From: JACRBK01 sp964427955
GTDB lineage: Bacteria; Chloroflexota; Anaerolineae; Aggregatilineales; Aggregatilineaceae
Direction of reading: 5' to 3'
Assembly (NCBI GenBank): GCA_964427955.1
Contig: CAYRWY010000037.1
Span: 1 to 22,816, forward strand
Length of the DNA: 22,816 nt
Below are positions 8,600 to 16,391 of this stretch, piece by piece. Within the stretch, counting starts at the first letter, position 1, and each line of letters opens with the position of its first letter. The notes below the pieces were generated by a model. The model ran no database searches and was not told the origin of the DNA. It was given only the letters and a program-made list of their open reading frames with translations. A program made the position numbers and the translations under genes.

Positions 8600-10693
8600 T
8601 TACCCGGCTTCGGCATACAACTGCCGCGTAATAATATGATCCTGATACTCCGGAGCCAGCTCGCAGAAATAGCCGCTCCAGCCCCAGACCCGCACGATCA
8701 GATTGGTGTGGTTTTCGGGATGCGCGCGCGCGTCGATCAACGTGGCGGCATTCAGACTGTTGATCTGAAGCTGCTGGCAGCCCAACTGGGCGAAGGTGCG
8801 CACCAGCATCGCCACCTTGCGGATCGACTCCGCATCCCGGAACACCGAGTCGGACAGTTCCAGCGTGATCGGGCCGCCGTTGCAGATGCGCCGGTAGTCG
8901 ATCTTGGCGAACGACTGGAAGACGCTGAACGGCCCATCGGCCCGCACGCCCGTCGAGGGCGAAAGATTCGCGCTGAAGAAATCCCCCTGGTGGCGACCCT
9001 CGGCGGTCGCGCCGACCACCGGCTCGCGCATCCCCTCGTGGCCGCGCGCCAACCAGACGTAGTACATGGCCGTCCCGGTGCCGGGCCGGATCACCCGCCC
9101 CTGCTCATCGTCGGCGAGCGCCTCGCAGGCATCCGCCAGGGCATCGAACAGCCAGACCAGCAGCGCATCCGCCTGGTCGCTGTTTTTGCCCACTTTGGGC
9201 GCTTCGTCCTGCAATTTCCGGCGCAACTGCTCATACCCGGCGTAGTCGGTATCCAACGCGTGCAGCAGATCCCCCGGCGGCACGCTGAGATCGGTGAAGA
9301 CGAACTGCTGCACCGCCGCCAGCGCGTCGGCGGCATTGGCCCCGCACGCCCCATGAATGCCAAAGTTGTTGTATTTCAGCCCTGCCGAAAGATCCTCGCC
9401 CCGTTCCAGACAGCCGTTCATGACGACGGAGTAAAACGGCGCGGGCGGCAGGAACAGGCGCGAGTAGGTATCGACCAGCCGGTCGGCCTGGGTCTGAATG
9501 TGGGCCGCCGTGCGCGCCAGAATTTGCTCGAAGGTCTCGTGCTGATCCAACCCTTCGCGCACCGCGTGATCGACCGCCGCCGGGAAGGACACCGCGCCAA
9601 TGTTGACCACGTCCAACCCCTGGCCGGGGATGATGAATTCCCAGCAGGCGGCGACGGTGTAATTCCGCGCATCTTCCACGTCATAGCCGTGCGCGATCAA
9701 GGCCGGGATCACGACGTCGTCGTTCGAATACTGCGGGAAACCCAACCCTTTGCGGGTCAGTTCGGTCGCCAGGGAGAGCAGATCGAGATCGGTTTTCGAC
9801 GAGATGCGCAGGTTGATCTTCGGGTCGATCATGGCGACATCGCGCGCGACGCGCAGCACCATGCGGGTCAGCTCGTTGCAGCCGTCAGCGCCATCGCGAG
9901 TCATCCCTCCGATGGTCAGCGTCTGGCCGTTGTCGCCCTGCTGCACGCCGGGATAAAGATCGCTGTCTTTGTTGAGCGCAATGAAAAACTCGGCCAGCAG
10001 GTCTTCTGCCCCGGCCACATCCAGCCGCCCTGCGTCGAGATCGGCTTTCAGATAGGGCCACATGAATTGGTCGAAGCGCCCGATCCCCACGTGATAATGC
10101 CCGCCCAGCCAGACGACCGAATGCAGGAGGCGCAGAGATTGCAGAGCTTCGTGGAAGGTGCGGGGCGGATGGGCCGGAACGTGATCCAGCACCGCCGCCA
10201 GATCGGCACGCCCCTGCTGCCGGGCTTCCGCCGCATACCGGGCGGCCAGCGCCAGCACGGCATCCATCGTCTCGACGGCGGCGTCCAGAAACTCGACGGC
10301 CTGCGGATCGGGCTGGCAGCGCGCGCGAGTTTCGAGGGCGACACGGCGGCGGCCCAGCAAACCCTGCGAGAGCACCATGCCCCAATCGGCGCAGATGTTG
10401 CTGATCGGACCGAGTTCGTGCAGCGTCCGGCCTGCGGTAAGGCGATCCCAGTCTTCCGGAGCATAGATCGGCGGCACTTGTGGGACGGTACGCGTAAACA
10501 CGATCTGTTCATCCGGCGCGATCACGACCTGCTCCGCTTCGCACAGGCTGCGGGTGAGATAAGCGGAGCGTTGAACCCAGGACAGGTGCTGATCCTCACA
10601 ATAGGTAAGCACGTCCGGCGACTGACTCTGCCGCAGCGTTCGATGCGTTCCTTCGCGTACGCGCCGTGCCATGTCCTGCAAACTCGGTTTCAT
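8600..10693 (-). CDS. Glycyl radical enzyme of unassigned specificity (PFL/GDH superfamily)
   Basis: The protein has 697 residues, short for the superfamily (PFL about 760, glycerol/diol dehydratases about 790, CutC about 850). The radical site is RVWGWSGYF with Gly671, 26 residues from the C-terminus, versus the usual RVxGYSxxF. The catalytic thiol is Cys350 in TVAACWEF; Glu352 two residues on matches the C-x-E thiol/base pair of dehydratase and C-N/C-S/C-O lyase types. The adjacent Cys pair of pyruvate formate-lyase is absent. It should be a cytoplasmic, oxygen-sensitive eliminase or dehydratase, activated by the product of the gene upstream. ATG 10693 overlaps the activase stop by 4 bases. 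Sugar transport genes and UroD-like proteins surround it; the substrate is unknown, and no characterised type fits all features. Confidence 0.88.
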   Translation of the reverse strand: MKPSLQDMARRVREGTHRTLRQSQSPDVLTYCEDQHLSWVQRSAYLTRSLCEAEQVVIAPDEQIVFTRTVPQVPPIYAPEDWDRLTAGRTLHELGPISNICADWGMVLSQGLLGRRRVALETRARCQPDPQAVEFLDAAVETMDAVLALAARYAAEARQQGRADLAAVLDHVPAHPPRTFHEALQSLRLLHSVVWLGGHYHVGIGRFDQFMWPYLKADLDAGRLDVAGAEDLLAEFFIALNKDSDLYPGVQQGDNGQTLTIGGMTRDGADGCNELTRMVLRVARDVAMIDPKINLRISSKTDLDLLSLATELTRKGLGFPQYSNDDVVIPALIAHGYDVEDARNYTVAACWEFIIPGQGLDVVNIGAVSFPAAVDHAVREGLDQHETFEQILARTAAHIQTQADRLVDTYSRLFLPPAPFYSVVMNGCLERGEDLSAGLKYNNFGIHGACGANAADALAAVQQFVFTDLSVPPGDLLHALDTDYAGYEQLRRKLQDEAPKVGKNSDQADALLVWLFDALADACEALADDEQGRVIRPGTGTAMYYVWLARGHEGMREPVVGATAEGRHQGDFFSANLSPSTGVRADGPFSVFQSFAKIDYRRICNGGPITLELSDSVFRDAESIRKVAMLVRTFAQLGCQQLQINSLNAATLIDARAHPENHTNLIVRVWGWSGYFCELAPEYQDHIITRQLYAEAG

Positions 10694-11445
10694 GTGACCT
10701 TAACGTTTAACCCCACTTTCTCAAAAATAGCAGTATAGGCTCGCGACTCGCGGGTTTCGTCAAAACCGGGGACGAATTCCATACCGGCAGCCCGGTATTT
10801 CGCCCCGGCCATTTTGTTGTAAGGCAGCAGATCGACGCGCACCAGGCCCGGCAGTCCGAGCACGGTTTCGGCGATAGCGGACAGGTTCTCGTCCGTATCC
10901 GTCACCCCAGGGGCCAACGGCACGCGAATGATGAACGGGGTGCCGAGGTCGCTCAGCAGGTGAAGATTGCGGAGAATGGGCGCGTTGCTGCATCCCGTAA
11001 ACCGGCGGTGCAGGGTATCGTCGATGATCTTCAAGTCGAAGTGGACGAGATCGGCGCGTCCGGCGAGCAGACGGAAATGGTCTTCACTGCCGTAGCCGGA
11101 GGTATCCAGCAGCACGTGCAGATCGTCCAACTGGTCGATCACCTCCGCCACGAACGCCGCCTGGAGCAGCGGTTCTCCCCCCGAAAAGGTGACGCCGCCT
11201 TCGTTTGCTTTGAGGATGGACGCCTGCCGGTTGAGGCGCAGGGCGAGACTCTCGGAGGAATAGACCTGACCGGCTACCCGCTCGCCCACCGGGCTGTGGA
11301 GGATCTGCGGCTCCCGGCTCTGCCCTTCCGGGTTATGGCACCAGGTGCAGCTCAGGGGGCAGCCCTTCAGAAAAACCGTCGTGCGAATCCCCGGCCCGTC
11401 ATGGACTGCGAATTCTTTGATGTCGAATACGATGCCGGAGATCAT
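10690..11445 (-). CDS. Glycyl radical enzyme activating enzyme (radical SAM, PflA-like)
   Basis: The 251-aa protein has the activase signature: HDGPGIRTTVFLKGCPLSCTWCHNPE with the cluster cysteines C29, C33 and C36, then GGVTFSGGEPLL (SAM-binding GGEP at 89-92), and LLPYNKMAGAKY near the C-terminus. It abstracts hydrogen from the Gly residue of its partner using SAM and a reduced [4Fe-4S] cluster. Most activases outside the PFL type carry an inserted ferredoxin-like domain with extra cysteines after the cluster motif; here that stretch (37-82) is short and Cys-free, so this is the compact PflA form. It is the first gene of the - strand operon and overlaps the radical enzyme start by 4 bases. 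Electrons could come from ferredoxin reduced by the divergent oxidoreductase. Confidence 0.93.
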   Translation of the reverse strand: MISGIVFDIKEFAVHDGPGIRTTVFLKGCPLSCTWCHNPEGQSREPQILHSPVGERVAGQVYSSESLALRLNRQASILKANEGGVTFSGGEPLLQAAFVAEVIDQLDDLHVLLDTSGYGSEDHFRLLAGRADLVHFDLKIIDDTLHRRFTGCSNAPILRNLHLLSDLGTPFIIRVPLAPGVTDTDENLSAIAETVLGLPGLVRVDLLPYNKMAGAKYRAAGMEFVPGFDETRESRAYTAIFEKVGLNVKVT

Positions 11446-11625
11446 GCTGCTGCTTCCCGAAAATAGATATGCGTTGATTCTAACCTAATTATCCTCGCTC
11501 CCCAAGTGATGGCGCCGGTCTGTGCGCTCTCGCAGCAAAAATCGTGATGAAAAGAACAAAGCGGAAGCCCGGCCCGGCGGTACACTAGAACCAACCAGAA
11601 GTTAGTATTAGAAAAAAAGGACGCC

Positions 11626-12741
11626 ATGCGTGAATTCATTAACGGGGCAGAAGCCATAGCCAGGGCGGCCCTGCATTCTGGCTGTACTTTTTTCGCCGGG
11701 TATCCCATCACCCCGGCTACCCCGATCCTCCTCCACATGATCGAAGAACTGCCCAAGGTGGGCGGGGTTGCCATCCAGGCGGAGGACGAGATCGCGTCGA
11801 TTGGGTTCTGCGTCGGCGCGGCCATGACCGGCGGCCGCGCCATGACGGCGACCAGCGGTCCCGGCATCAGCCTGTACAGCGAGACCGTGGGGCTGGCGAT
11901 CATGGGCGAAGTGCCGCTGGTGATCGTCAACGTCCAGCGGATGGGTCCGGCTACAGGGGGCGCGACCACCGTCGCCCAGGGGGACATCCTGTTCATGCGC
12001 TGGGGCACCTCCGGCGGCTACCCGGTGATCGTGCTGTCTCCCACCAACGTCGCCGAGTGTTATAACCTGACCTGCCGCGCCTTCGACCTGGCGGAACGCT
12101 TCCGCGTCCCGGTCTTTCTGGCCACCGACAAAGAGACGGTGGCGTCAAACAGCACCATCGATCTGGACGATTACCAGCCGGTCCCCGTGCGTGAGCGGGC
12201 GGCCATCCCCGACGATGGCGTTTTCAAGCCCTACCGCTACCACCCAGCGGAAGAGGTCCCGCCGCTGGCGCAGTATGCCGGGCCGCAGATCGTGCGTTTT
12301 ACCGGGTCATCCCATGACGAGCGCGGCTACCTGTCGAAGAAGCCCCAGGACGTCGGCGCGCTCAACCAGCACCTGGCGGCCAAAGTCGATGCGTTTGCCG
12401 ACGAGATCGCCCTGGTCGAGACGGACCTTCAGGCCGGGGCGGAAACCCTGATCATCGCCTACGGCATTACGGCGCGCTCCGCCTGCGACGCGGTCCAGGA
12501 GGCGCGCGCGGCGGGGATCAAGGTCTCGCTGCTGACCGTGTATTCGCTGTGGCCAGTCCCGGAACAGGCCATCCGGGCGGCGCTGCACGGCATCCGGCGG
12601 GTGATCGTGCCGGAACTGAACCTGGGCCAATACAGCCGCGAGATCGAGCGGCTGGCTCACGGATCGGTTGACGTGATCGGCGTGCACCGCGTCGATGGCC
12701 ACCTGATCGAACCGGCTGAAATCCTGGGAGGGCTGCCATGA
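11626..12741 (+). CDS. 2-oxoacid:ferredoxin oxidoreductase, alpha subunit (KorA-like)
   Basis: The 371-aa protein begins MREFINGAEAIARAALHSGCTFFAGYPITPATPI, the signature of the alpha subunit, and continues with TSGPGISLYSETVGLAIMGEVPLVIVNVQRMGPATG. These are the pyrimidine-binding and transketolase-like domains, with the C-terminal domain from about residue 265. Together with the next gene it should oxidatively decarboxylate a 2-oxoacid with CoA, reducing ferredoxin, in the cytoplasm. AAAGGA (11615-11620) precedes ATG 11626. The gene is transcribed away from the glycyl-radical operon across a 180-bp shared region, in which I found no convincing promoter. The lack of a separate gamma gene is explained by the fused downstream protein. 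Substrate (2-oxoglutarate, pyruvate or a branched 2-oxoacid) is not determinable. Confidence 0.93.
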   Translation: MREFINGAEAIARAALHSGCTFFAGYPITPATPILLHMIEELPKVGGVAIQAEDEIASIGFCVGAAMTGGRAMTATSGPGISLYSETVGLAIMGEVPLVIVNVQRMGPATGGATTVAQGDILFMRWGTSGGYPVIVLSPTNVAECYNLTCRAFDLAERFRVPVFLATDKETVASNSTIDLDDYQPVPVRERAAIPDDGVFKPYRYHPAEEVPPLAQYAGPQIVRFTGSSHDERGYLSKKPQDVGALNQHLAAKVDAFADEIALVETDLQAGAETLIIAYGITARSACDAVQEARAAGIKVSLLTVYSLWPVPEQAIRAALHGIRRVIVPELNLGQYSREIERLAHGSVDVIGVHRVDGHLIEPAEILGGLP

Positions 12742-14054
12742 TCGCCACCTATCTCGACGAAAAAACCCTGCCGTTTCCCTTCTGCCCCGGCTGCGGACAT
12801 TCGACCATCGTCAAGGCGCTGGATGCGGCGCTGGTCAAGCTGCAACCCGATCCGCACCGCCTGGTGCTGGTCACGGACATCGGCTGCCAGGGCCTCTCGG
12901 ACAAGTTTTTCGCGACCAACGCCTTTCACGGCCTGCACGGACGATCTCTGACCTATGCCACCGGGATCAAGCTGGCCAACCCGGATCTACAGGTGGTCGC
13001 CCTGATCGGCGACGGCGGCTGCGGGATCGGCGGGCATCACCTGTTGAACGCGGCACGGCGCAACATCGGCATGACCGTGATCGTGTTCAATAACATGAAC
13101 TTCGGGATGACCGGCGGCGAGCACTCGGTCACGACCCCGCCCGACGCCCTGACCGTCACCACTCCGCACGGCAACCTGGAACAGCCGCTCGACATCTGCG
13201 CGACGGTCGCCGTCAACGGGGCGGGCTTCGTGGCGCGGACGACGGCCTTCGACAAATCGCTGCCGGACCTGATGGCCGAAGCCATGCAGGTAGACGGCTT
13301 CGCGCTGATCGACGTGTGGGAGCTGTGCACCGCCTATTTCGCGCCCGCTAACCAGTTCGAAAAAGAGACCGTCGAAAAAACGCTGGAAACGCTCGACTTC
13401 AAAACGGGGATTATCCAGCGCCGGGATCGCTCCGAATACAGCCGGGCCTATCGCACCGCGCACCAGGACGAGCTGCACCAGCCCACGTTGGAACCCCGCC
13501 CGCTGGAGGCGACGTATCGCAGCCCGCTGACCGGGCGACAGGGCTGGGTGATCGCGGGCGCGGCGGGACAGAAAGTGGGCACGGCGGCAGCGGCCTTCTG
13601 CCGGGGCGCGATCCTCTCCGGCCTGTGGGCCAGCCAGCACAACGATTACCCGGTCACCGTGAAATCCGGCCATTCGACCGCCGACGTGATCCTGAGCGCG
13701 GAGCCGATCCTGCATATGGGCATCACCCAGCCGGACGTAATGGCGGTGCTGTTTGCCGAAGGTCTGGCCGTCGAAAAGGCGCGCCTCGCCCACCTGGCCC
13801 CCAGCGCGACGCTGTATATCGCCGCTGACCTGCTGCCGGTGGAGACGCCCGCGCGCGTGGTGTCACTAGATTTCAGCGAGACCGGTCAGCCGAAGACGTA
13901 CTGGACGACGATGGCCCTGGCCGCGATTTTGCAGGATACCGGGGTCTACCCGCTGGACGCCTACCGGGAAGCAGTCGCGCTCGCCGAAGCGCACGCGGCG
14001 AAGAATCTCGCGGCGCTCGACGCGGTGGACCGGATCAAGATTAGCCGGGCCTGA
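12738..14054 (+). CDS. 2-oxoacid:ferredoxin oxidoreductase, fused beta and gamma subunits
   Basis: The first about 225 of 438 residues are the TPP-binding beta subunit: FCPGCGHSTIVKAL at 15-28, TDIGCQG at 47-53, GDGGCGIGGHHLLNAARRN (91-109) with VFNNMNFGMTGGEHS for TPP/Mg binding. From about residue 267, GRQGWVIAGAAGQKVGTAAA begins a gamma-type domain running to about 425. Normal KorB ends near 280-300 residues and KorC is a separate protein of about 180, so this is a natural fusion. The start overlaps the alpha stop by 4 bases (ATGA), so the two are coupled. No delta (ferredoxin) subunit follows, so electrons must go to a free ferredoxin. The linker (about 225-265) is charged. Confidence 0.9.
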   Translation: MIATYLDEKTLPFPFCPGCGHSTIVKALDAALVKLQPDPHRLVLVTDIGCQGLSDKFFATNAFHGLHGRSLTYATGIKLANPDLQVVALIGDGGCGIGGHHLLNAARRNIGMTVIVFNNMNFGMTGGEHSVTTPPDALTVTTPHGNLEQPLDICATVAVNGAGFVARTTAFDKSLPDLMAEAMQVDGFALIDVWELCTAYFAPANQFEKETVEKTLETLDFKTGIIQRRDRSEYSRAYRTAHQDELHQPTLEPRPLEATYRSPLTGRQGWVIAGAAGQKVGTAAAAFCRGAILSGLWASQHNDYPVTVKSGHSTADVILSAEPILHMGITQPDVMAVLFAEGLAVEKARLAHLAPSATLYIAADLLPVETPARVVSLDFSETGQPKTYWTTMALAAILQDTGVYPLDAYREAVALAEAHAAKNLAALDAVDRIKISRA

Positions 14055-14113
14055 AAGGCGATTCAGCGCAGAGCACGCGGAGAATCTCAAAGAGAAAAAG
14101 AGAAACCCTACCG

Positions 14114-14192
14114 GGCGCGGCGGACGGCCCCCTACACCCACTTTTCCGCCGCGCCGCTCCCCTCTCCAGTCCGCCCCTGAACGTAGGGGGCC
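14114..14192. repeat. Two overlapping inverted repeats in a convergent intergenic region
   Basis: GGCGCGGCGGA (14114-14124) is the exact reverse complement of 14145-14155. GGCCCCCTAC (14126-14135) is the exact reverse complement of 14183-14192. The two pairings interleave and could compete. The 150-bp gap between the convergent oxidoreductase and nucleotidyltransferase genes has no other gene or T-run terminator. The structures may act as a weak bidirectional terminator or be a remnant of a small GC-rich repeat. Confidence 0.6.
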
Positions 14193-14204
14193 CCTGCGAA
14201 CCCG

Positions 14205-14987
14205 TCACCGGGCCTGATTCTGATCCAGAAAATGGCGTATGACCTGGGCAGCCTGGGCCGGATAATCCGGCAGCGCGGGACGGGCATACTGATCCGCCAG
14301 GGCGAACAAGGCTCCGGCGGCCTCCAATGACGGCAGCAGCAGCGCGCGCTCAATCTCCGCGCCGACCTGGGGAAACACGCGCTCGAAGCGCCGGAACGGA
14401 TCAAGGTTGTCCAGACGGGCTTTTTCGTCGCTCTCCAACAGGTGCGTCAACATCGGCAGCAGGTGATGCAGCGCGTAGACCTTGATGAACATGTGGGCGC
14501 TCAGCCGCTCGCCGCGCAGGTAGCGTCCGGCTCCGATGTAAAGCAGGGCGATGGCCATCGTGTAATCCCGCAGCGGGTCGTAAGGAGCGGGAGCGGGCGG
14601 CTGGGCGATGCGCGCCATTTCCGCCGCAATATTCGCCCGGTCGAGCAGCATCCGGTAATCGTTGGCGTGGGCCACGCCCAATTCTTCCTGGTCGAACACG
14701 GCAAATTCCAACAGGTGGCCGCTGTCGTAGAGCACCTTGAGGCCGTGCGCCGTCTCGCGGATGGGCAGCACCACCCGCTCGTGATCGGGCAGCCAGCGCA
14801 GATCGCAGCGGAAATCCTCTTGCACGCCGGGCACGGTGATCACGAAAAAGTCGTGATCGGACCATTCATCCGGCACCCGGTTGATTTCGGCCATCGAACC
14901 GAGGGCCACCAACCCCAGCACGCGCGCGTCCGGTTCAAGATTGGCCTGCAAACGACGGGTAAACTGGCGATAGGCATCTAAATTCAT
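14205..14987 (-). CDS. Nucleotidyltransferase-fold protein (possible aminoglycoside-adenylyltransferase-like)
   Basis: From ATG 14987 the product has 260 residues. ALGSMAEINRVPDEWSDHDFFVIT gives the nucleotidyltransferase signature: Gly30-Ser31 followed by Asp44-x-Asp46, which bind the metal and NTP. The rest is helical and carries no second motif I recognise. Family members transfer AMP or another nucleotide to drugs, proteins or tRNA; the target here is unknown, and resistance should not be assumed. A longer frame is open to 15074, but the extra 29 residues fall in the promoter region shared with the next gene. The gene is monocistronic and stands divergent from the iron-sulfur/two-component operon. 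Confidence 0.78.
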   Translation of the reverse strand: MNLDAYRQFTRRLQANLEPDARVLGLVALGSMAEINRVPDEWSDHDFFVITVPGVQEDFRCDLRWLPDHERVVLPIRETAHGLKVLYDSGHLLEFAVFDQEELGVAHANDYRMLLDRANIAAEMARIAQPPAPAPYDPLRDYTMAIALLYIGAGRYLRGERLSAHMFIKVYALHHLLPMLTHLLESDEKARLDNLDPFRRFERVFPQVGAEIERALLLPSLEAAGALFALADQYARPALPDYPAQAAQVIRHFLDQNQAR

Positions 14988-15002
14988 GAGTGTCCTGACC
15001 TT

Positions 15003-15051
15003 TTGACCGAAGGGTAATATTCCGATTATACACGAACGCGATCCGCGCGTT
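15003..15051 (+). promoter_or_regulatory. Predicted promoter with adjacent palindrome, upstream of the Fe-S/two-component operon
   Basis: TTGACC (15003-15008) and TATACA (15027-15032) at 18 bases form a plausible promoter. Directly after it, AACGCG (15035-15040) is mirrored by CGCGTT (15046-15051) around five bases, which would cover the transcription start and could be an operator. There is no independent support for a regulator. Confidence 0.45.
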
Positions 15052-15092
15052 ATAGTTAAGGGCAGACTGGTCAACCACTGCGGGAGTACCTC

Positions 15093-16376
15093 ATGGAAAT
15101 CACACCTTCACCCCACGCGCCAGCTTACACCCGGCTGGTGGATCGTCTCAACCGCTTTCCGCAAGGCGCTGCCCCGACCGGCACGCTGTACGAGATTCTC
15201 AAGCTCCTGGTCAGCGAGCGCGAGGCGGAGCTGGTGGCCCAACTGCCGATCCAGCCCTTCACGGCGCAGGAGGCCGCGCATCTCTGGAAGATGAACCTGG
15301 CCGAGGCGCGGACCGTGCTCGACGGGCTGGCGAGCCGGGCTTTTCTGGTCGATGTAGAGCACGACGACGGGCGGCTGACGTACACCGTGCCGCCGCCGAT
15401 GGCGGGCTTCTTCGAATTCTCGATGATGAAAGTGCGCGACGACATCGACCAAAAACGGCTGGCCGAGCTGTACCACCAATACTGCACCGTGGAAGATGAC
15501 TTTTTCCAGCACATGTTTGAAGGCGGAGAAACCCAATTGGGGCGCGTCTTCGTCAACGAGCAAGTGCTGCCCAACAGCGTCGCCGTGCTGGATTACGAGC
15601 GCGCCTCCGAGGTGGTCAAAACCGCCCGGCACATGGGCATCAGCATGTGTTACTGCCGCCACAAAATGCAGCACGTAGACCAGGCGTGCGACGCGCCGAT
15701 GGACATTTGCATGACGTTCAACGACACCGCGCAGGGCTTGATCCGGCACGGCTTCGCCCGGCAGGTCGATCAGGCCGAAGGGCTGGACCTGCTGCAAACG
15801 GCGTATGCGCACAACCTGGTCCAGTTTGGCGACAATGGGCGCGAGGCGGTCAATTTCATCTGCAACTGCTGCGGTTGCTGCTGCGAGGCGCTGACGGCGG
15901 CGCGGCGTTTCGCGCTGGATAACCCGCTGCACACCTCCAACTTTTTGCCGGAAGTCGATCTCGACCAGTGCAACGGCTGCGGCAAATGTGTCAACGTCTG
16001 CCCGGTCGAGGCCATGACGCTGGTGTCGGCGCACGATCCGGCCCATCCCAAGAAGAAAAAAGCCCGGCTCAACGAGGACATCTGCCTGGGCTGCGGCGTC
16101 TGCGCGCGGGTCTGCGATTCCGGCGGGCTTGCGCTGCGCGCCCGCGAACAGCGCGTCATCACGCCGCGGACCTTTGCTCACCGGGTCGTGCTGGCGGCCA
16201 CCGAGCGCGGCCAACTGCAAGATCTGCTGTTCGACCGGCGCACCCTGTGGAGTCAGCGCGCGCTGGCGGCGGTCCTGGGGGCGATCCTGCGCCTGCCGCC
16301 GGTCAAGCGCACCCTGGCCCAGCAGCAGCTCAAATCGCGCTACCTCGAAGCGATGATCACCAAAGCCAGCTCATAG
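15093..16376 (+). CDS. Cysteine-rich iron-sulfur protein with N-terminal winged-helix-like region and two [4Fe-4S] motifs
   Basis: The 427-aa protein has three parts. Residues about 30-100 look like a winged helix-turn-helix (FTAQEAAHLWKMNLAEARTVLDGLASRAFLV). The middle has two unusual Cys groups: CYC at 186-188 with C199 and C206, and CNCCGCCC at 257-264. Residues 293-341 hold two ferredoxin motifs, C293/296/299/303 and C331/334/337/341, which should bind two [4Fe-4S] clusters. The C-terminus is basic and partly hydrophobic. GGGAG (15082-15086) precedes the ATG. It is 15 bases upstream of a response regulator gene, so it may be a redox sensor or electron carrier for that system; direct DNA binding is possible but unproven. 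Related 4Fe-4S proteins of about 400 aa exist in anaerobes, with no function that I can name. Confidence 0.85.
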   Translation: MEITPSPHAPAYTRLVDRLNRFPQGAAPTGTLYEILKLLVSEREAELVAQLPIQPFTAQEAAHLWKMNLAEARTVLDGLASRAFLVDVEHDDGRLTYTVPPPMAGFFEFSMMKVRDDIDQKRLAELYHQYCTVEDDFFQHMFEGGETQLGRVFVNEQVLPNSVAVLDYERASEVVKTARHMGISMCYCRHKMQHVDQACDAPMDICMTFNDTAQGLIRHGFARQVDQAEGLDLLQTAYAHNLVQFGDNGREAVNFICNCCGCCCEALTAARRFALDNPLHTSNFLPEVDLDQCNGCGKCVNVCPVEAMTLVSAHDPAHPKKKKARLNEDICLGCGVCARVCDSGGLALRAREQRVITPRTFAHRVVLAATERGQLQDLLFDRRTLWSQRALAAVLGAILRLPPVKRTLAQQQLKSRYLEAMITKASS

Positions 16377-16391
16377 CAGGAGGGCAGCACC

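Noticed and set aside
8600..10693. Pyruvate formate-lyase
   Set aside because: The paired Cys-Cys active site is absent; the C-x-E arrangement indicates another class.
8636..10738. A 700-codon open frame on the + strand opposite the glycyl radical enzyme gene
   Set aside because: The translation has no recognisable domain and is rich in Arg, His, Gly and Gln, typical of antisense frames in GC-rich genes, whereas the - strand frame has clear catalytic motifs.
14205..14987. Antibiotic resistance gene
   Set aside because: The nucleotidyltransferase motif alone does not show drug specificity, and there is no resistance or mobile context.
14988..15074. N-terminal extension of the nucleotidyltransferase
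   Set aside because: The extra codons lie in the divergent promoter region and do not resemble the family; the Met at 14987 precedes a normal first helix.
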